Shown: positions 35,582 through 44,386, counted from the stretch's first letter. The stretch: DNA of 64,000 nucleotides from Mycobacterium senriense (GCF_019668465.1 NZ_AP024828.1:1364001-1428000), one strand, 5' to 3'. Notes: a model not told the origin generated them from the sequence alone. Numbers and translations: made by a program.

Positions 35582-36160
35582 ATGGACGCAATCACTTTTC
35601 TTCGTCAAGACCACAAAAGTGTGCTCGGCTTGTTGGAGACGCTTGACGGTGCGCCGTCGGGCTCCGGTGCACAGGCGAGCGGCCTGGAGACCATGGTGAA
35701 CAACCTCATCATCGCCGAGTCGCAGCACGAAGCTATCGAGGAGCAGTTCTTCTGGCCCGCGGTGCGGGATGCGATCGGTGACGGACTCGTCGAAAATGCG
35801 CTCGAGCAGGAACAGGCCGGCAAGAAGCTGCTGCAGCGCCTCGAGGACGGCAAGCCGGGTGAACCCGATTACCACGAAGCGTTGCAGGAATTCGTCAAGG
35901 CCGCCCGCGAACACATCGCCTACGAACAGAACGAGGTGTGGCCACAGGTCGAAACGGTGCTCAGCCGCGCGGATTTGGAAGAGATCGGCGCAAAGTTGGA
36001 AGCCGGGAAGAAGATCGCCCCGACCCGGCCGCATCCCAACACCCCGCCGAACCCCGCGGTGCTGAAAACGGTGGGAATGGGTGCGGCGGTGGTCGACCAT
36101 GTACGCGACGCGGTGACCGGCCGCGGCGAGGACAACCCGCCGGATCCCCAGATGCACTGA
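35582..36160 (+). CDS. hemerythrin HHE-domain protein
   Basis: A 192-residue hemerythrin-like protein. The HHE helices carry the iron-ligand pattern DHKSVLGLLE, ESQHEAIEEQFFWP, and REHIAYEQNEVWPQ within residues 9-125. A Pro-rich segment and a short C-terminal tail follow. Mycobacterial hemerythrin-like proteins have been linked to oxidative and nitrosative stress. A perfect SigF-type promoter precedes it, a strong terminator follows it, and the manganese catalase gene is convergent just beyond. Confidence 0.92.
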   Translation: MDAITFLRQDHKSVLGLLETLDGAPSGSGAQASGLETMVNNLIIAESQHEAIEEQFFWPAVRDAIGDGLVENALEQEQAGKKLLQRLEDGKPGEPDYHEALQEFVKAAREHIAYEQNEVWPQVETVLSRADLEEIGAKLEAGKKIAPTRPHPNTPPNPAVLKTVGMGAAVVDHVRDAVTGRGEDNPPDPQMH

Positions 36161-36171
36161 CACCGGTTGGA

Positions 36172-36205
36172 GGCCGGGCACCGACTATGTCGGCGCCCGG
36201 CCTTT
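36172..36205 (+). terminator. hairpin terminator after hemerythrin
   Basis: GGCCGGGC-A-CCGAC pairs with GTCGG-C-GCCCGGCC around a TAT loop (13 pairs, one mismatch), followed by TTT. It lies in the 55-bp gap between the convergent hemerythrin and catalase genes. The T run is on the plus strand, so it mainly ends the hemerythrin transcript. Confidence 0.8.
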
Positions 36206-36215
36206 CCGGCTCCAA

Positions 36216-37115
36216 TTACCCTGTGGGAACGTGCTGTTCGTGGGTGAACGGCTTCTCGGCGTTGACGGCCGGCGAGCCCTGCGGGTTCTCCGCCGTGCCG
36301 GTGTTCTTGCGCGTGGTGCCGCCCAACCATTGTTCTTCGGGCTTTTCGACGTACTCCCATTCCATGCCCTCGGGCCACGGTCCCTGGCCCTGGTTCCACG
36401 GGCCGCGAACGGACTCGCCGCCACCGTTGGACATGTTGAACGCGACGTTCTGGAAGCGCGGGTCACCCGGCAACTGCCCGGGCGGGAAGTTCACCGGCAG
36501 CTCGTTGAGCGCGGCGCTGAATTGCTGATAGTGCGCCACCTCGCGCGTCATCAGGAACGTCAGGGTGTCCTGCACGCCGGGGTCGTCGGTGTACTGCTTG
36601 AGGTATTCGTAAACGACCTTGGCGCGCGATTCCGCTGCGACGTTGTTGCGCAGGTCCACGGTCGGGTCGCCGTTGGCGTCGATGTAGGCGCCGGTCCAGT
36701 TGTTTCCGCCGGAGTCCTTGACGTCCGGCCCACCGCCGCTGAGCACCAGGAACAGCGGGTTGACCGCCACCGAATGGATGAGGCCGTCGCGACCGCCGCC
36801 ATCGGCCGCCACGGCCGGCATCCAGTCGCATTTCTCGTGGGCGATCTTGAGGTTGTCGTTGAGCCCGTCCAGCAACAGGGTGATCATCGACCCGACCATC
36901 TCGAGGTGGCTCAGCTCCTCGGTGGCGATGTCCATGAACAGGTCGTACATCTTCGGATTCTTTTGGCGCAGCACGAAAGCCTGCGTGAAGTACTGCAGCG
37001 CGGCGGTCAGTTCGCCGTTGGCGCCACCGAACTGCTCCATCAGCAGTGACGCGAAGCGGGGATCGGGTCGCTCGACGCGAACTTCGAATTGAAGATCTTT
37101 GTTGTGCAAAAACAC
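36216..37115 (-). CDS. manganese catalase
   Basis: A 299-residue dimanganese catalase that converts hydrogen peroxide to water and oxygen. The metal ligands are visible in GELTAALQYF (Glu), TEELSHLEMV (Glu and His), ESRAKVVYEYL (Glu) and REVAHYQQF (His). A Trp/Pro/Asn-rich tail follows residue 240. It starts at a GTG with GGAGG upstream and has a perfect SigF-type promoter. H37Rv has no manganese catalase, relying on KatG. Confidence 0.95.
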   Translation of the reverse strand: MFLHNKDLQFEVRVERPDPRFASLLMEQFGGANGELTAALQYFTQAFVLRQKNPKMYDLFMDIATEELSHLEMVGSMITLLLDGLNDNLKIAHEKCDWMPAVAADGGGRDGLIHSVAVNPLFLVLSGGGPDVKDSGGNNWTGAYIDANGDPTVDLRNNVAAESRAKVVYEYLKQYTDDPGVQDTLTFLMTREVAHYQQFSAALNELPVNFPPGQLPGDPRFQNVAFNMSNGGGESVRGPWNQGQGPWPEGMEWEYVEKPEEQWLGGTTRKNTGTAENPQGSPAVNAEKPFTHEQHVPTG

Positions 37116-37152
37116 TGGGGCCTCCTGGGATAGATCGGGCTGTCGACGGCGG

Positions 37153-37177
37153 ATACCCGGGGCCTATTACGGCAAAC
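37153..37177 (-). promoter_or_regulatory. SigF-type promoter of the manganese catalase gene
   Basis: On the minus strand GTTT (37174-37177), exactly 15 bases, then GGGTAT (37153-37158): a perfect SigF match, 38 bp upstream of the catalase start codon. The spacing to the start is the same as at the hemerythrin gene. Confidence 0.85.
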
Positions 37178-37271
37178 TGCGAAGACATCAACTTTCTGGA
37201 CGCTCGCCGCTAAGCGCTCCTGGAAGACGCGGGGGTGACGCCCGTGGGCACATCGTGGAGAATCCGGTCCC

Positions 37272-37970
37272 ATGGAGTCTTTAGACCCGGCCTCTCAGCA
37301 CGAGCTGGCCACGCGCATGGCGGAGCTTGCCCGCGAGATCGCCACACCACGCTCGCTCGACCAAGTTCTCACCGACGTGACCACCACCGCAATCAAGCTG
37401 ATTCCGGCGGCGGACATCGCGGGAGTCTTGCTGCTCAAAGGGGGTGGAGAGTTCGATTCGGTCGCGGACACCGACAGCCTGGTCGCCAAGCTCGACAAGC
37501 TGCAGCACGACTTCGGCGAGGGCCCCTGCCATGACGCCGCTCTCAAGGAAACGATTGTGCGCACCGACGACCTCCGCGAGGAGCCCCGCTGGCCCAATTA
37601 CGCACCGGCGGCCGTGGAACACGGTGTGCTGAGCAGCCTCTCCTTCAAGCTGTATACGGCGGAGCGCACCGCCGGCGCCCTGAACCTGTTCAGTTTTCGG
37701 CCCGGCGTGTGGGACACCGAAGCCGAGACGATCGGATCCGTGTTCGCCGCGCACGCCGCCTCGGCGATCATGGCCGGAAGCCATGGACGGCAAATGCAAT
37801 CGGCCCTGTCCACCCGAGACCGAATCGGCCAGGCCAAGGGCATCATCATGGAGCGCTACGGCGTCGACGACGTGCGCGCCTTCGAGCTGCTGCGACGGCT
37901 GTCCCAGGAAAGCCAGACCAAGCTCGTCGACGTCGCCCAGGGCGTGATAGACACCCGCCGCCCCGACTGA
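37272..37970 (+). CDS. GAF-ANTAR antitermination regulator
   Basis: A 232-residue protein with an N-terminal GAF sensor domain (about residues 15-160, including DFGEGPCHDAALKETIVRTDD) and a C-terminal ANTAR domain (about residues 170-225, RDRIGQAKGIIMERYGVDD). ANTAR proteins bind twin hexaloop RNA hairpins and suppress termination. The GAF ligand or signal is unknown. It is divergent from the catalase gene. I could not identify its RNA targets by eye. Confidence 0.92.
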   Translation: MESLDPASQHELATRMAELAREIATPRSLDQVLTDVTTTAIKLIPAADIAGVLLLKGGGEFDSVADTDSLVAKLDKLQHDFGEGPCHDAALKETIVRTDDLREEPRWPNYAPAAVEHGVLSSLSFKLYTAERTAGALNLFSFRPGVWDTEAETIGSVFAAHAASAIMAGSHGRQMQSALSTRDRIGQAKGIIMERYGVDDVRAFELLRRLSQESQTKLVDVAQGVIDTRRPD

Positions 37971-37997
37971 TTCTTGATCGCGCCGCTCTAGGATGAA

Positions 37998-39344
37998 ATG
38001 GCTTCATCAACGAGTCCGGCGCGGCGTTGCGCCGGGGATTGGTTGGCCACCGTGTGGGACTTCGAAACGGACCCCGAATACCAGGCAAAGCTGGACTGGG
38101 TCGAAAAGTTCATGACCGAAGAGCTGGAACCGCTCGACCTGGTTGCCCTTGATCCCTACGACAAGAAGAACCCCGAGATGATGGCCATCCTGCGGCCCTT
38201 GCAGCAGCAGGTGAAAGACCAGGGGCTGTGGGCCGCGCATCTGCGCCCCGAACTCGGCGGCCAGGGCTTCGGCCAGGTCAAGCTCGCACTGCTCAACGAG
38301 ATCCTCGGGCGCTCCCGTTGGGCGCCTTCGGTGTTCGGCTGCCAGGCACCGGATTCCGGCAACGCCGAAATCCTTGCGCTGTTCGGCACCGACGAGCAGA
38401 AGGCCCGCTACCTGCAGCCGTTGCTGGACGGCGAGATCACCTCGTGCTACTCGATGACCGAGCCACAGGGCGGTTCGGATCCGGGGATGTTCGTGACGTC
38501 GGCGACCCGCGACGGGGACGACTGGGTCATCAACGGGGAGAAGTGGTTCTCCAGCAACGCCAGGCACGCATCGTTCTTCATCGTTATGGCGGTGACCAAG
38601 CCCGATGCGCGCACGTACGAGAAGATGTCGCTGTTCATCGTTCCGGGCGAGACGCCCGGGATCGAGATCATCCGCAACGTCGGGGTGGGAGGCGAGTCCA
38701 AGCACGGTTCGCACGGGTACGTCCGCTACCACGACGTCCGGGTGCCGGCCGACCACGTGCTCGGCGGCGAGGGTGCGGCGTTCATGATCGCTCAGACCCG
38801 CCTCGGTGGCGGCCGCATCCACCACGCGATGCGCACGATCGCGCTGGCGCGCAAGGCTTTTGACATGATGTGTGAACGCGCCGTGTCGCGCAAGACCAGG
38901 CACGGCCACCTCTCCGACTTCCAGATGACGCAGGAGAAGATCGCCGACAGCTGGATTCAGATCGAGCAGTTCCGGCTGCTGGTGCTGCGCACCGCCTGGT
39001 TGATCGACAAGCACGACGACTATCAGAAGGTGCGCCGCGACATCGCGGCCGTGAAAGTCGCGATGCCCCAGGTGCTGCACGACGTCGCGCAGCGCGCCCT
39101 GCACCTGCACGGCGCCCTCGGCGTCTCCGATGAGATGCCGTTCGTCAAGATGCTGGTGGCCGCCGAGTCGCTGGGCATCGCCGACGGCGCCACCGAGCTG
39201 CACAAGATGACGGTCGCCCGCCGGACCCTGCGTGAATACGAGCCGGTGACAACGCCTTTCCCGTCAGCCCACATCCCGACCCGGCGAGCCGAAGCGCAGG
39301 CGCGACTGGCCGAGCGGCTGGAACACGCGGTCGCCGAGTTCTAG
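37998..39344 (+). CDS. fadE1: acyl-CoA dehydrogenase, FadE1-like
   Basis: A 448-residue FAD-dependent acyl-CoA dehydrogenase. The middle domain has YSMTEPQGGSDPGMF near residue 155, and WVINGEKWFSSNARHASF. The C-terminal domain has LHLHGALGVSDEMPF and ADGATELHKMTVARRTL. It belongs to the same subfamily as FadE2 in this window. Position matches Rv0131c. A GTG at 38052 is an alternative start. Substrate chain length cannot be read from the sequence. Confidence 0.9.
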   Translation: MASSTSPARRCAGDWLATVWDFETDPEYQAKLDWVEKFMTEELEPLDLVALDPYDKKNPEMMAILRPLQQQVKDQGLWAAHLRPELGGQGFGQVKLALLNEILGRSRWAPSVFGCQAPDSGNAEILALFGTDEQKARYLQPLLDGEITSCYSMTEPQGGSDPGMFVTSATRDGDDWVINGEKWFSSNARHASFFIVMAVTKPDARTYEKMSLFIVPGETPGIEIIRNVGVGGESKHGSHGYVRYHDVRVPADHVLGGEGAAFMIAQTRLGGGRIHHAMRTIALARKAFDMMCERAVSRKTRHGHLSDFQMTQEKIADSWIQIEQFRLLVLRTAWLIDKHDDYQKVRRDIAAVKVAMPQVLHDVAQRALHLHGALGVSDEMPFVKMLVAAESLGIADGATELHKMTVARRTLREYEPVTTPFPSAHIPTRRAEAQARLAERLEHAVAEF

Positions 39345-39354
39345 GGACCAGGTG

Positions 39355-39810
39355 TCAGGCGACGAAACGAACCACGCTTTCGGCCACACACGCCGGCTTG
39401 GCCGAACCGTCGATCTCGACGGTGGTCGAAATCGTCGCCTGCACGGCGCCGTTGCCCACGTCGTCGACGCTGACCAACGAACTCTGCGCACGCACCCGAG
39501 AGCCGACCGGGACCGGAGCGGGGAAGCGAACCTTGTTGAGGCCGTAGTTGATTGCGAGCTTGATGCCGTTGACGGTGTAGATCTGGTGCTGCAGCCGCGG
39601 CAGCAACGCCAAGGTCATGAAACCGTGGGCGATGGTCTTGCCGAACGGACCTGACGCCGCCCGCTCCGGATCGACGTGGATCCACTGGTGATCGCCGGTC
39701 GCATCGGCGAACAGGTTGACGTCTTCCTGGGTGATGGTGACCCAGTCGCTGTGCCCGAGGGCTTCGCCCGCCGCGGCGGCAAGTTCGGTGACTGATTCGA
39801 AGGTGCGCAT
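39355..39810 (-). CDS. htdZ: (R)-specific enoyl-CoA hydratase, HtdZ
   Basis: A 151-residue MaoC-like single hot-dog hydratase. The hydratase-2 motif spans about residues 35-60 (LFADATGDHQWIHVDPERA, then GPFGKTIAHGFMTLALLP) and contains the catalytic Asp and His. It hydrates trans-2-enoyl-CoA to the (R)-3-hydroxyacyl-CoA. Length equals Rv0130. It is convergent with fadE1 (10 bp), and the two enzymes would act in successive steps of acyl-CoA turnover. Confidence 0.93.
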   Translation of the reverse strand: MRTFESVTELAAAAGEALGHSDWVTITQEDVNLFADATGDHQWIHVDPERAASGPFGKTIAHGFMTLALLPRLQHQIYTVNGIKLAINYGLNKVRFPAPVPVGSRVRAQSSLVSVDDVGNGAVQATISTTVEIDGSAKPACVAESVVRFVA

Positions 39811-39937
39811 TGAAGTTTCTCCTTGGTTTCGGCTGCTAACAATAGCGCCGCGGGTACGACCGCCGCGGTTTCGGGCGCAGCGACAAGCCGCTGACCGGGT
39901 ACTCGGCCTGCCGGCCTGTAGCGGGCGCTGCGCGACC

Positions 39938-39962
39938 GTTTCGCGCGAGGTGTCGCGGGAAT
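39938..39962 (+). promoter_or_regulatory. SigF-like promoter of the 57-aa protein gene
   Basis: GTTT (39938-39941), exactly 15 bases, then GGGAAT (39957-39962), one base from GGGTAT. It lies 40 bp upstream of a short acidic reading frame, matching the geometry of the hemerythrin and catalase promoters. Confidence 0.55.
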
Positions 39963-40002
39963 CCCCCCGGGAACGTTGCCTCCATAGAAAAGAGAACCCA
40001 CC

Positions 40003-40176
40003 ATGTCAGATCGCAAGGGCCACAAAGCCGAGGAGGACGTGGACGCTGAGACGCATCAGACTCAGTCCCGCGCCGCCGCGGGCGAGGATGACGGCTCGTA
40101 CGTGGGTGCGGCGGGTTCCGACGATTCCTTCGACGCCGGTGAGTCGGGCGCCGAAGCCCGCAGCCAGGACGGCTAA
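40003..40176 (+). CDS. small acidic protein, 57 residues
   Basis: An ATG at 40003 opens a 57-codon frame to TAA 40174, with an AGAAAAGAGAA ribosome-binding stretch. The product (MSDRKGHKAEEDVDAETHQT at the N-terminus) is rich in Asp, Glu, Gly, Ala and Ser, with no hydrophobic segment, and is likely disordered. No family is recognised. The SigF-like promoter and its place beside other stress genes make it a credible stress-induced small protein. It is too short for usual gene-finder cutoffs. Confidence 0.6.
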   Translation: MSDRKGHKAEEDVDAETHQTQSRAAAGEDDGSYVGAAGSDDSFDAGESGAEARSQDG

Positions 40177-40203
40177 CTCTGTTTACCGTCGCGGTCGCGG
40201 CAC

Positions 40204-40605
40204 CTATCCGAGTGCGCCGATAGCGGCTTGCAGCTTGGCGGTTGCCTGGTCGGCGACCTCCTGTAGCGCGGTCTGCTCGCCGGTCACCTGGACCATGAGT
40301 TGGGGGTCCATCGCCTCGACCAGAACCGCATCGGCACCGCCGTCGGGATCGGACCGCACCACCACGTTGCACGGCAATAACTGGCCGATCTGTCGGTGGA
40401 TGCCCAGCGCGCGATGCGCGAGGGTCGGGTTGCAGGCACCCAGGATGAGATAGTTCTCCATCTCCTCGCCGAGCTTCTGCTTCAGCGTGGCCTTCACGTC
40501 GATCGTGGTCAGCACGCCAAAACCCTGATCCGCCAACGCTTTTGTGGTCCGATCGACAGCATCCTCGAACGAGGTGTGCAGCGTGGTGCTCAATGCCGAT
40601 GTCAT
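40204..40605 (-). CDS. DUF302 domain protein
   Basis: A 133-residue DUF302 protein: SFEDAVDRTTKALADQGFGV at the N-terminus, LKQKLGEEMENYLILGACNP, and LGIHRQIGQLLPCNVVVRSD. DUF302 proteins are widespread, frequently found beside thiol/persulfide and metal-stress genes, and biochemically uncharacterised. The second of two adjacent ATGs is preferred because GAGGAGG then has normal spacing. It is the last gene of the CsoR-DsbA-like operon. Confidence 0.88.
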   Translation of the reverse strand: MTSALSTTLHTSFEDAVDRTTKALADQGFGVLTTIDVKATLKQKLGEEMENYLILGACNPTLAHRALGIHRQIGQLLPCNVVVRSDPDGGADAVLVEAMDPQLMVQVTGEQTALQEVADQATAKLQAAIGALG

Positions 40606-40658
40606 CATTTTCCTCCTCATTTCAGCGTTGGACCGCCCAAGATCTCGCCGCATGCCTG

Positions 40659-41273
40659 CTAGGCCGCCGTGCGCGGCCGTTGCAACTGCGCGAACTGCGG
40701 GGTTGCGGCCAACGTGGCAACCGCGTCGAACACAGCGGTCGCGGCGTGCGCATCCGGCAGCGCGGTCAGCACCGGCCCGAAGAGTGTGTGTTCGCCGATC
40801 CGCAGTATCGGGCTGCCCCCAGTCTCACCCAGCGCCTGTTGGCCCGCCTCATGTTGAGTCCGGATGAGGTCGTCAAAAGATGCGTCCGAAACCGCCGCCG
40901 CCGTGGCGCCACGGGCCCCGGCCGCCATCAAGACCTGCGCGACGAGGTCGGCGCTGACAGGTTCTGAGCGGTCGAAGTATCGCTCGCCGAAGGCGAAATA
41001 CGCCGCGGTCCATCCCGCGGCGCCATGCTCGCGCATGACGGCAGCCATCAGGCGGCCGATCTGCCGCGAATCACGCATGCGGGCCTGCTGCGCGGGTGGG
41101 AGTTCGCGCCCCTCGTTGAGAACCGCCAGGCTCATCAGGCGCCAATCGATCGACAACCCTGTCGCCTGGGCGACGGCGCGCAGCCACCGTGCGGTGTTCC
41201 ATGAGAACGGACACACCGGGTCGAGCCACAGCGTCACCGTCGGTGCGGTGCGATCAGTTTCGGTGGGGGACAT
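40659..41273 (-). CDS. DsbA-like mycothiol-dependent reductase (Rv2466c-like)
   Basis: A 204-residue thioredoxin-fold protein of the DsbA/FrnE group, similar along its length to the mycothiol-dependent nitroreductase Rv2466c (WLDPVCPFSWNTARWL, MSLAVLNEGRELPP, GSPILRIGEHTLFGPVL). The usual active site CPWC is here CPFS, so the second, resolving cysteine is missing; a single-cysteine mechanism with mycothiol is plausible. It lies between the CsoR-like regulator (32 bp) and DUF302 (53 bp) genes in one operon. Confidence 0.82.
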   Translation of the reverse strand: MSPTETDRTAPTVTLWLDPVCPFSWNTARWLRAVAQATGLSIDWRLMSLAVLNEGRELPPAQQARMRDSRQIGRLMAAVMREHGAAGWTAAYFAFGERYFDRSEPVSADLVAQVLMAAGARGATAAAVSDASFDDLIRTQHEAGQQALGETGGSPILRIGEHTLFGPVLTALPDAHAATAVFDAVATLAATPQFAQLQRPRTAA

Positions 41274-41305
41274 CTGCCCTCTCCCCTTCTTCAAAGCCTG
41301 GGCAT

Positions 41306-41620
<315 letters not shown>

Positions 41621-41627
41621 TTATACC

Positions 41628-41643
41628 ATACCCCGTAGGGTAT
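41628..41643. promoter_or_regulatory. CsoR-family operator
   Basis: ATACCC-CGTA-GGGTAT is a perfect 6-4-6 inverted repeat of the G/C-tract type bound by CsoR/CstR-family repressors. It lies 14 bp upstream of the regulator start codon and adjoins a TATGGT -10-like hexamer on the minus strand. Confidence 0.7.
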
Positions 41644-41708
41644 ATGCGGCGCCCACCGCTCAGCGTCGGGCAGCACGCACGACCGCCCGATGGGCGCAAG
41701 ATGGGGCT

Positions 41709-42206
41709 GTGAGGCTGCTGCTGATTGCCGATACCCATATCCCCAAACGGGCCCGCGACCTGCCCGCGGCGGTCTGGAATGAAGTGGTCGAGGCCGACGT
41801 CGTCGTGCACGCCGGCGACTGGATAGCACCGGATTTCCTCGAGGCGCTCGAAAGCCGGGCGGCCCGGGTCGTGGGCTGCTGGGGAAACAACGACGGCCCG
41901 GCCTTGCGGGCACGGCTGCCCGAACGCGCGGACGTGACGCTGGCGGGGGTGCGATTCACCGTCGTGCACGAGACCGGCGCCGCGACCGGACGCGACGCGC
42001 GGATGTCGCGGCTCTACCCCGACAGCCACGTGTTGGTGTTCGGGCACAGCCACATCCCGTGGGACACCACCACCGCGACCGGATTGCGCTTGCTCAATCC
42101 CGGATCGCCGACGGATCGCCGCCGCCAACCGTTCTGCACCTACATGACCGCCCGCGTCGTCGACCGCGCGCTGACTGACGTCGAGCTGCATCGTCTGCCC
42201 AGGTAG
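41709..42206 (+). CDS. YfcE-like metallophosphoesterase
   Basis: A 165-residue calcineurin-like phosphoesterase. The metal-binding motifs appear in order: ADTHIP, HAGDW, GNND, VVHETG and GHSHIP. It is a two-metal phosphodiesterase of the YfcE/MJ0936 type; the physiological substrate is unknown. The start is a GTG, and the gene is divergent from the CsoR-like operon. Confidence 0.9.
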   Translation: MRLLLIADTHIPKRARDLPAAVWNEVVEADVVVHAGDWIAPDFLEALESRAARVVGCWGNNDGPALRARLPERADVTLAGVRFTVVHETGAATGRDARMSRLYPDSHVLVFGHSHIPWDTTTATGLRLLNPGSPTDRRRQPFCTYMTARVVDRALTDVELHRLPR

Positions 42207-42273
42207 CGGGTACATACCTGCTACATAGCTTCCACACATAGATAGCTCGGCTACAGAGGTATTATTGGTGTAT

Positions 42274-42726
42274 ATGAAATCTCGCACTGATGTGGCGGCC
42301 GAGCTGTTCGGTGTGGTCGGCAGGTTTCGCCGGCAACTCCGCAGGTCGGCCGGCCGTGGCTTCGATTCGTCGCAGCTTTCCGAGTCGCAGTCGGAGCTGT
42401 TGTGGCTGGTCGGGCGCCGGCCGGGGATTTCGGTCAGCGCCGCGGCCGCCGAGCTCGGGCTGGTGCCCAACACCGCCTCGACCCTGGTCACCAAGCTGGT
42501 CTCCGGCGGCCTGCTGCTGCGTACGGCCGGCAACACCGACCGCCGGGTGTGCCAACTCCGGCTCGCCGAGCCCGCCCAGCAGATCGTCGACGCGTCCCGC
42601 GCCACCCGGCGGGCGTTGCTGTCCGAGGTGATCGACGAGCTCGACGACGACCAAATCGAGGCTTTGACAAAAGGATTGGAGGTCCTCGACACGATGACCC
42701 GAAAACTGCGCGAGCGGCGATCATGA
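42274..42726 (+). CDS. MarR family regulator
   Basis: A 150-residue winged-helix MarR protein. The DNA-binding part is SVSAAAAELGLVPNTASTLV near residue 55, followed by the wing NTDRRVCQLRL. The start may be ATG 42274 or a GTG/TTG a few codons earlier. It overlaps the ABC ATPase start as ATGA, so it is the first gene of an exporter operon and probably its regulator. Short TACATA-like repeats upstream (42213-42255) could be its operators. Confidence 0.87.
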   Translation: MKSRTDVAAELFGVVGRFRRQLRRSAGRGFDSSQLSESQSELLWLVGRRPGISVSAAAAELGLVPNTASTLVTKLVSGGLLLRTAGNTDRRVCQLRLAEPAQQIVDASRATRRALLSEVIDELDDDQIEALTKGLEVLDTMTRKLRERRS

Positions 42727-43562
42727 GCGGATCGCTGCCGATGGCGGTCGACGGCCGCAACCTGACCTATCGCTATGGCCAGTTCACCGCCGTCGACGAT
42801 GTGACACTGCAGGTACGGCCAGGTGAAACCATGGGCCTGCTGGGACCCAACGGCGCAGGGAAGACGACCCTGGTCCGGATGCTGACCACGCTGACCCCCG
42901 TGCAGCACGGCGAACTGCGCATTTTCGGCATGGACGCGCGTCGCCGGACCACCGACATCAGAAGCAATATCGGCTATGTGCCGCAACAGCTTTCAATCGA
43001 GCCGGCCCTGACCGGACGGCAGAACGTGCAGTGGTTCGCGCGGCTGTACGGGGTGCCCCGCAACGAGCGCGCCGACCGTGTCGATCAGGCGCTGGTCGCG
43101 ATGGACCTCATCGACGTGGCCGACCGGCTGGCGTCGTCCTACTCCGGCGGCATGGTGCGTCGCCTCGAGGTGGCGCAGGCGCTGGTCAACCGCCCGTCGC
43201 TGCTGGTGCTCGACGAACCGACCGTCGGCCTGGATCCCATCGCGCGCGACGGCGTGTGGGCCCAGGTGCAAAAGATGCAGGCGGAGTTCGGCATGACCGT
43301 GCTGCTGACCACCCACTACATGGAGGAAGCCGACGCGCTGTGCGACCGGGTCGCCCTGATGCACCGCGGTCAGCTGCGTGCCGTCGGCACCCCCGACAAG
43401 TTGAAGGCCCAGGTGTCCAAGGTGTCTCCGAACGCCACGCTCGAGGATGTGTTCCGCCACTACGCGGCATCGGGACTGGACGACGAGGACGATCCATCGG
43501 AAGCCAACGGGTCCATCCGCGAAATCCGTTCCAGCAGAAAGGTGGCGCGCCGTGTCGGTTGA
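42723..43562 (+). CDS. ABC exporter ATP-binding protein, DrrA-like
   Basis: A 279-residue ABC-2-type ATPase. It has Walker A GPNGAGKTT near residue 40, the Q-loop GYVPQQLS, signature SSYSGGMVRRLEVAQ (SGGM in place of SGGQ), Walker B LLVLDEPTVGLD, and the H-loop TTHYMEEAD. The acidic C-terminal tail (DDEDDPSEAN) is typical of the daunorubicin-type DrrA group. It powers the permease encoded immediately downstream. The substrate is unknown; drugs or envelope lipids are usual for the family. Confidence 0.92.
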   Translation: MSGSLPMAVDGRNLTYRYGQFTAVDDVTLQVRPGETMGLLGPNGAGKTTLVRMLTTLTPVQHGELRIFGMDARRRTTDIRSNIGYVPQQLSIEPALTGRQNVQWFARLYGVPRNERADRVDQALVAMDLIDVADRLASSYSGGMVRRLEVAQALVNRPSLLVLDEPTVGLDPIARDGVWAQVQKMQAEFGMTVLLTTHYMEEADALCDRVALMHRGQLRAVGTPDKLKAQVSKVSPNATLEDVFRHYAASGLDDEDDPSEANGSIREIRSSRKVARRVG

Positions 43563-44370
43563 TAGCGCCATGGCGGGCACCCTGATTCGTGCCCCGCGCG
43601 GCTGGCAACGAGTCGGCGCGCTGTCCAGTCGCATCGGGGCGTTCGCGATCGTCGAACTGCAGAAGCTGCAGCACGACCGGACCGAGCTGGTCACCCGGAT
43701 GGTGCAGCCCGCGCTGTGGCTGTTGATCTTCGGCACCACGTTCAGCCACCTGCATGTCATCCCCACCGGATCCGTCTCGTATCTGGCGTTCCTGGCGCCC
43801 GGGATCATCGCCCAGTCGGCACTGTTCATCTCCATTTTCTATGGGATACAGATCATTTGGGACCGGGACGCCGGTGTACTGGCCAAACTCATGGTGACGC
43901 CTGCTCCGGCGTCGGCACTGATCACCGGCAAGGCGTTTGCCGCCGGGGTCCGTTCGGTGGCCCAGGTGGTGGGGGTGCTCGCGCTGGCGTACGTGATGGG
44001 TGTCGGCCTGACGGTCAATCCGCTGCGGATCGTGGCGGCGATGGCCATCGTCATGCTCGGCGCCGCGTTCTTCGCCTGCCTGTCGATGACGCTGGCCGGC
44101 CTGGTGCGCAGCCGCGACCGCCTGATGGGCATCGGCCAGGCGATCACCATGCCATTGTTCTTCGCGTCCAACGCGCTGTACCCGGTCGACATCATGCCGG
44201 CGTGGCTGCACGTGCTGAGCAAGGTCAACCCACTCAGCTACGAGGTGAACGCGCTGCGGGCGCTGCTGATCGGCACGCCCTTCAACCCCGCGGACATCGT
44301 CGTGCTGGTGGTGGCCGCCGTGCTCGGAATCATCACGGCATCAACGCTTTTGCGGCGTCTGGTCGCCTGA
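43552..44370 (+). CDS. ABC-2 type exporter permease, DrrB-like
   Basis: A 272-residue permease with six predicted membrane helices (first near residues 45-65, last near 245-265). It contains the ABC-2 signature region FFASNALYPVDIMPAWLHVLSKVNPLSY split over residues 200-227. The GTG at 43552 overlaps the ATPase gene; ATG 43570 is an alternative. It forms the membrane part of the exporter with the preceding ATPase. Confidence 0.9.
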   Translation: MSVDSAMAGTLIRAPRGWQRVGALSSRIGAFAIVELQKLQHDRTELVTRMVQPALWLLIFGTTFSHLHVIPTGSVSYLAFLAPGIIAQSALFISIFYGIQIIWDRDAGVLAKLMVTPAPASALITGKAFAAGVRSVAQVVGVLALAYVMGVGLTVNPLRIVAAMAIVMLGAAFFACLSMTLAGLVRSRDRLMGIGQAITMPLFFASNALYPVDIMPAWLHVLSKVNPLSYEVNALRALLIGTPFNPADIVVLVVAAVLGIITASTLLRRLVA

Positions 44371-44386
44371 TACATTGCGAACGCGA

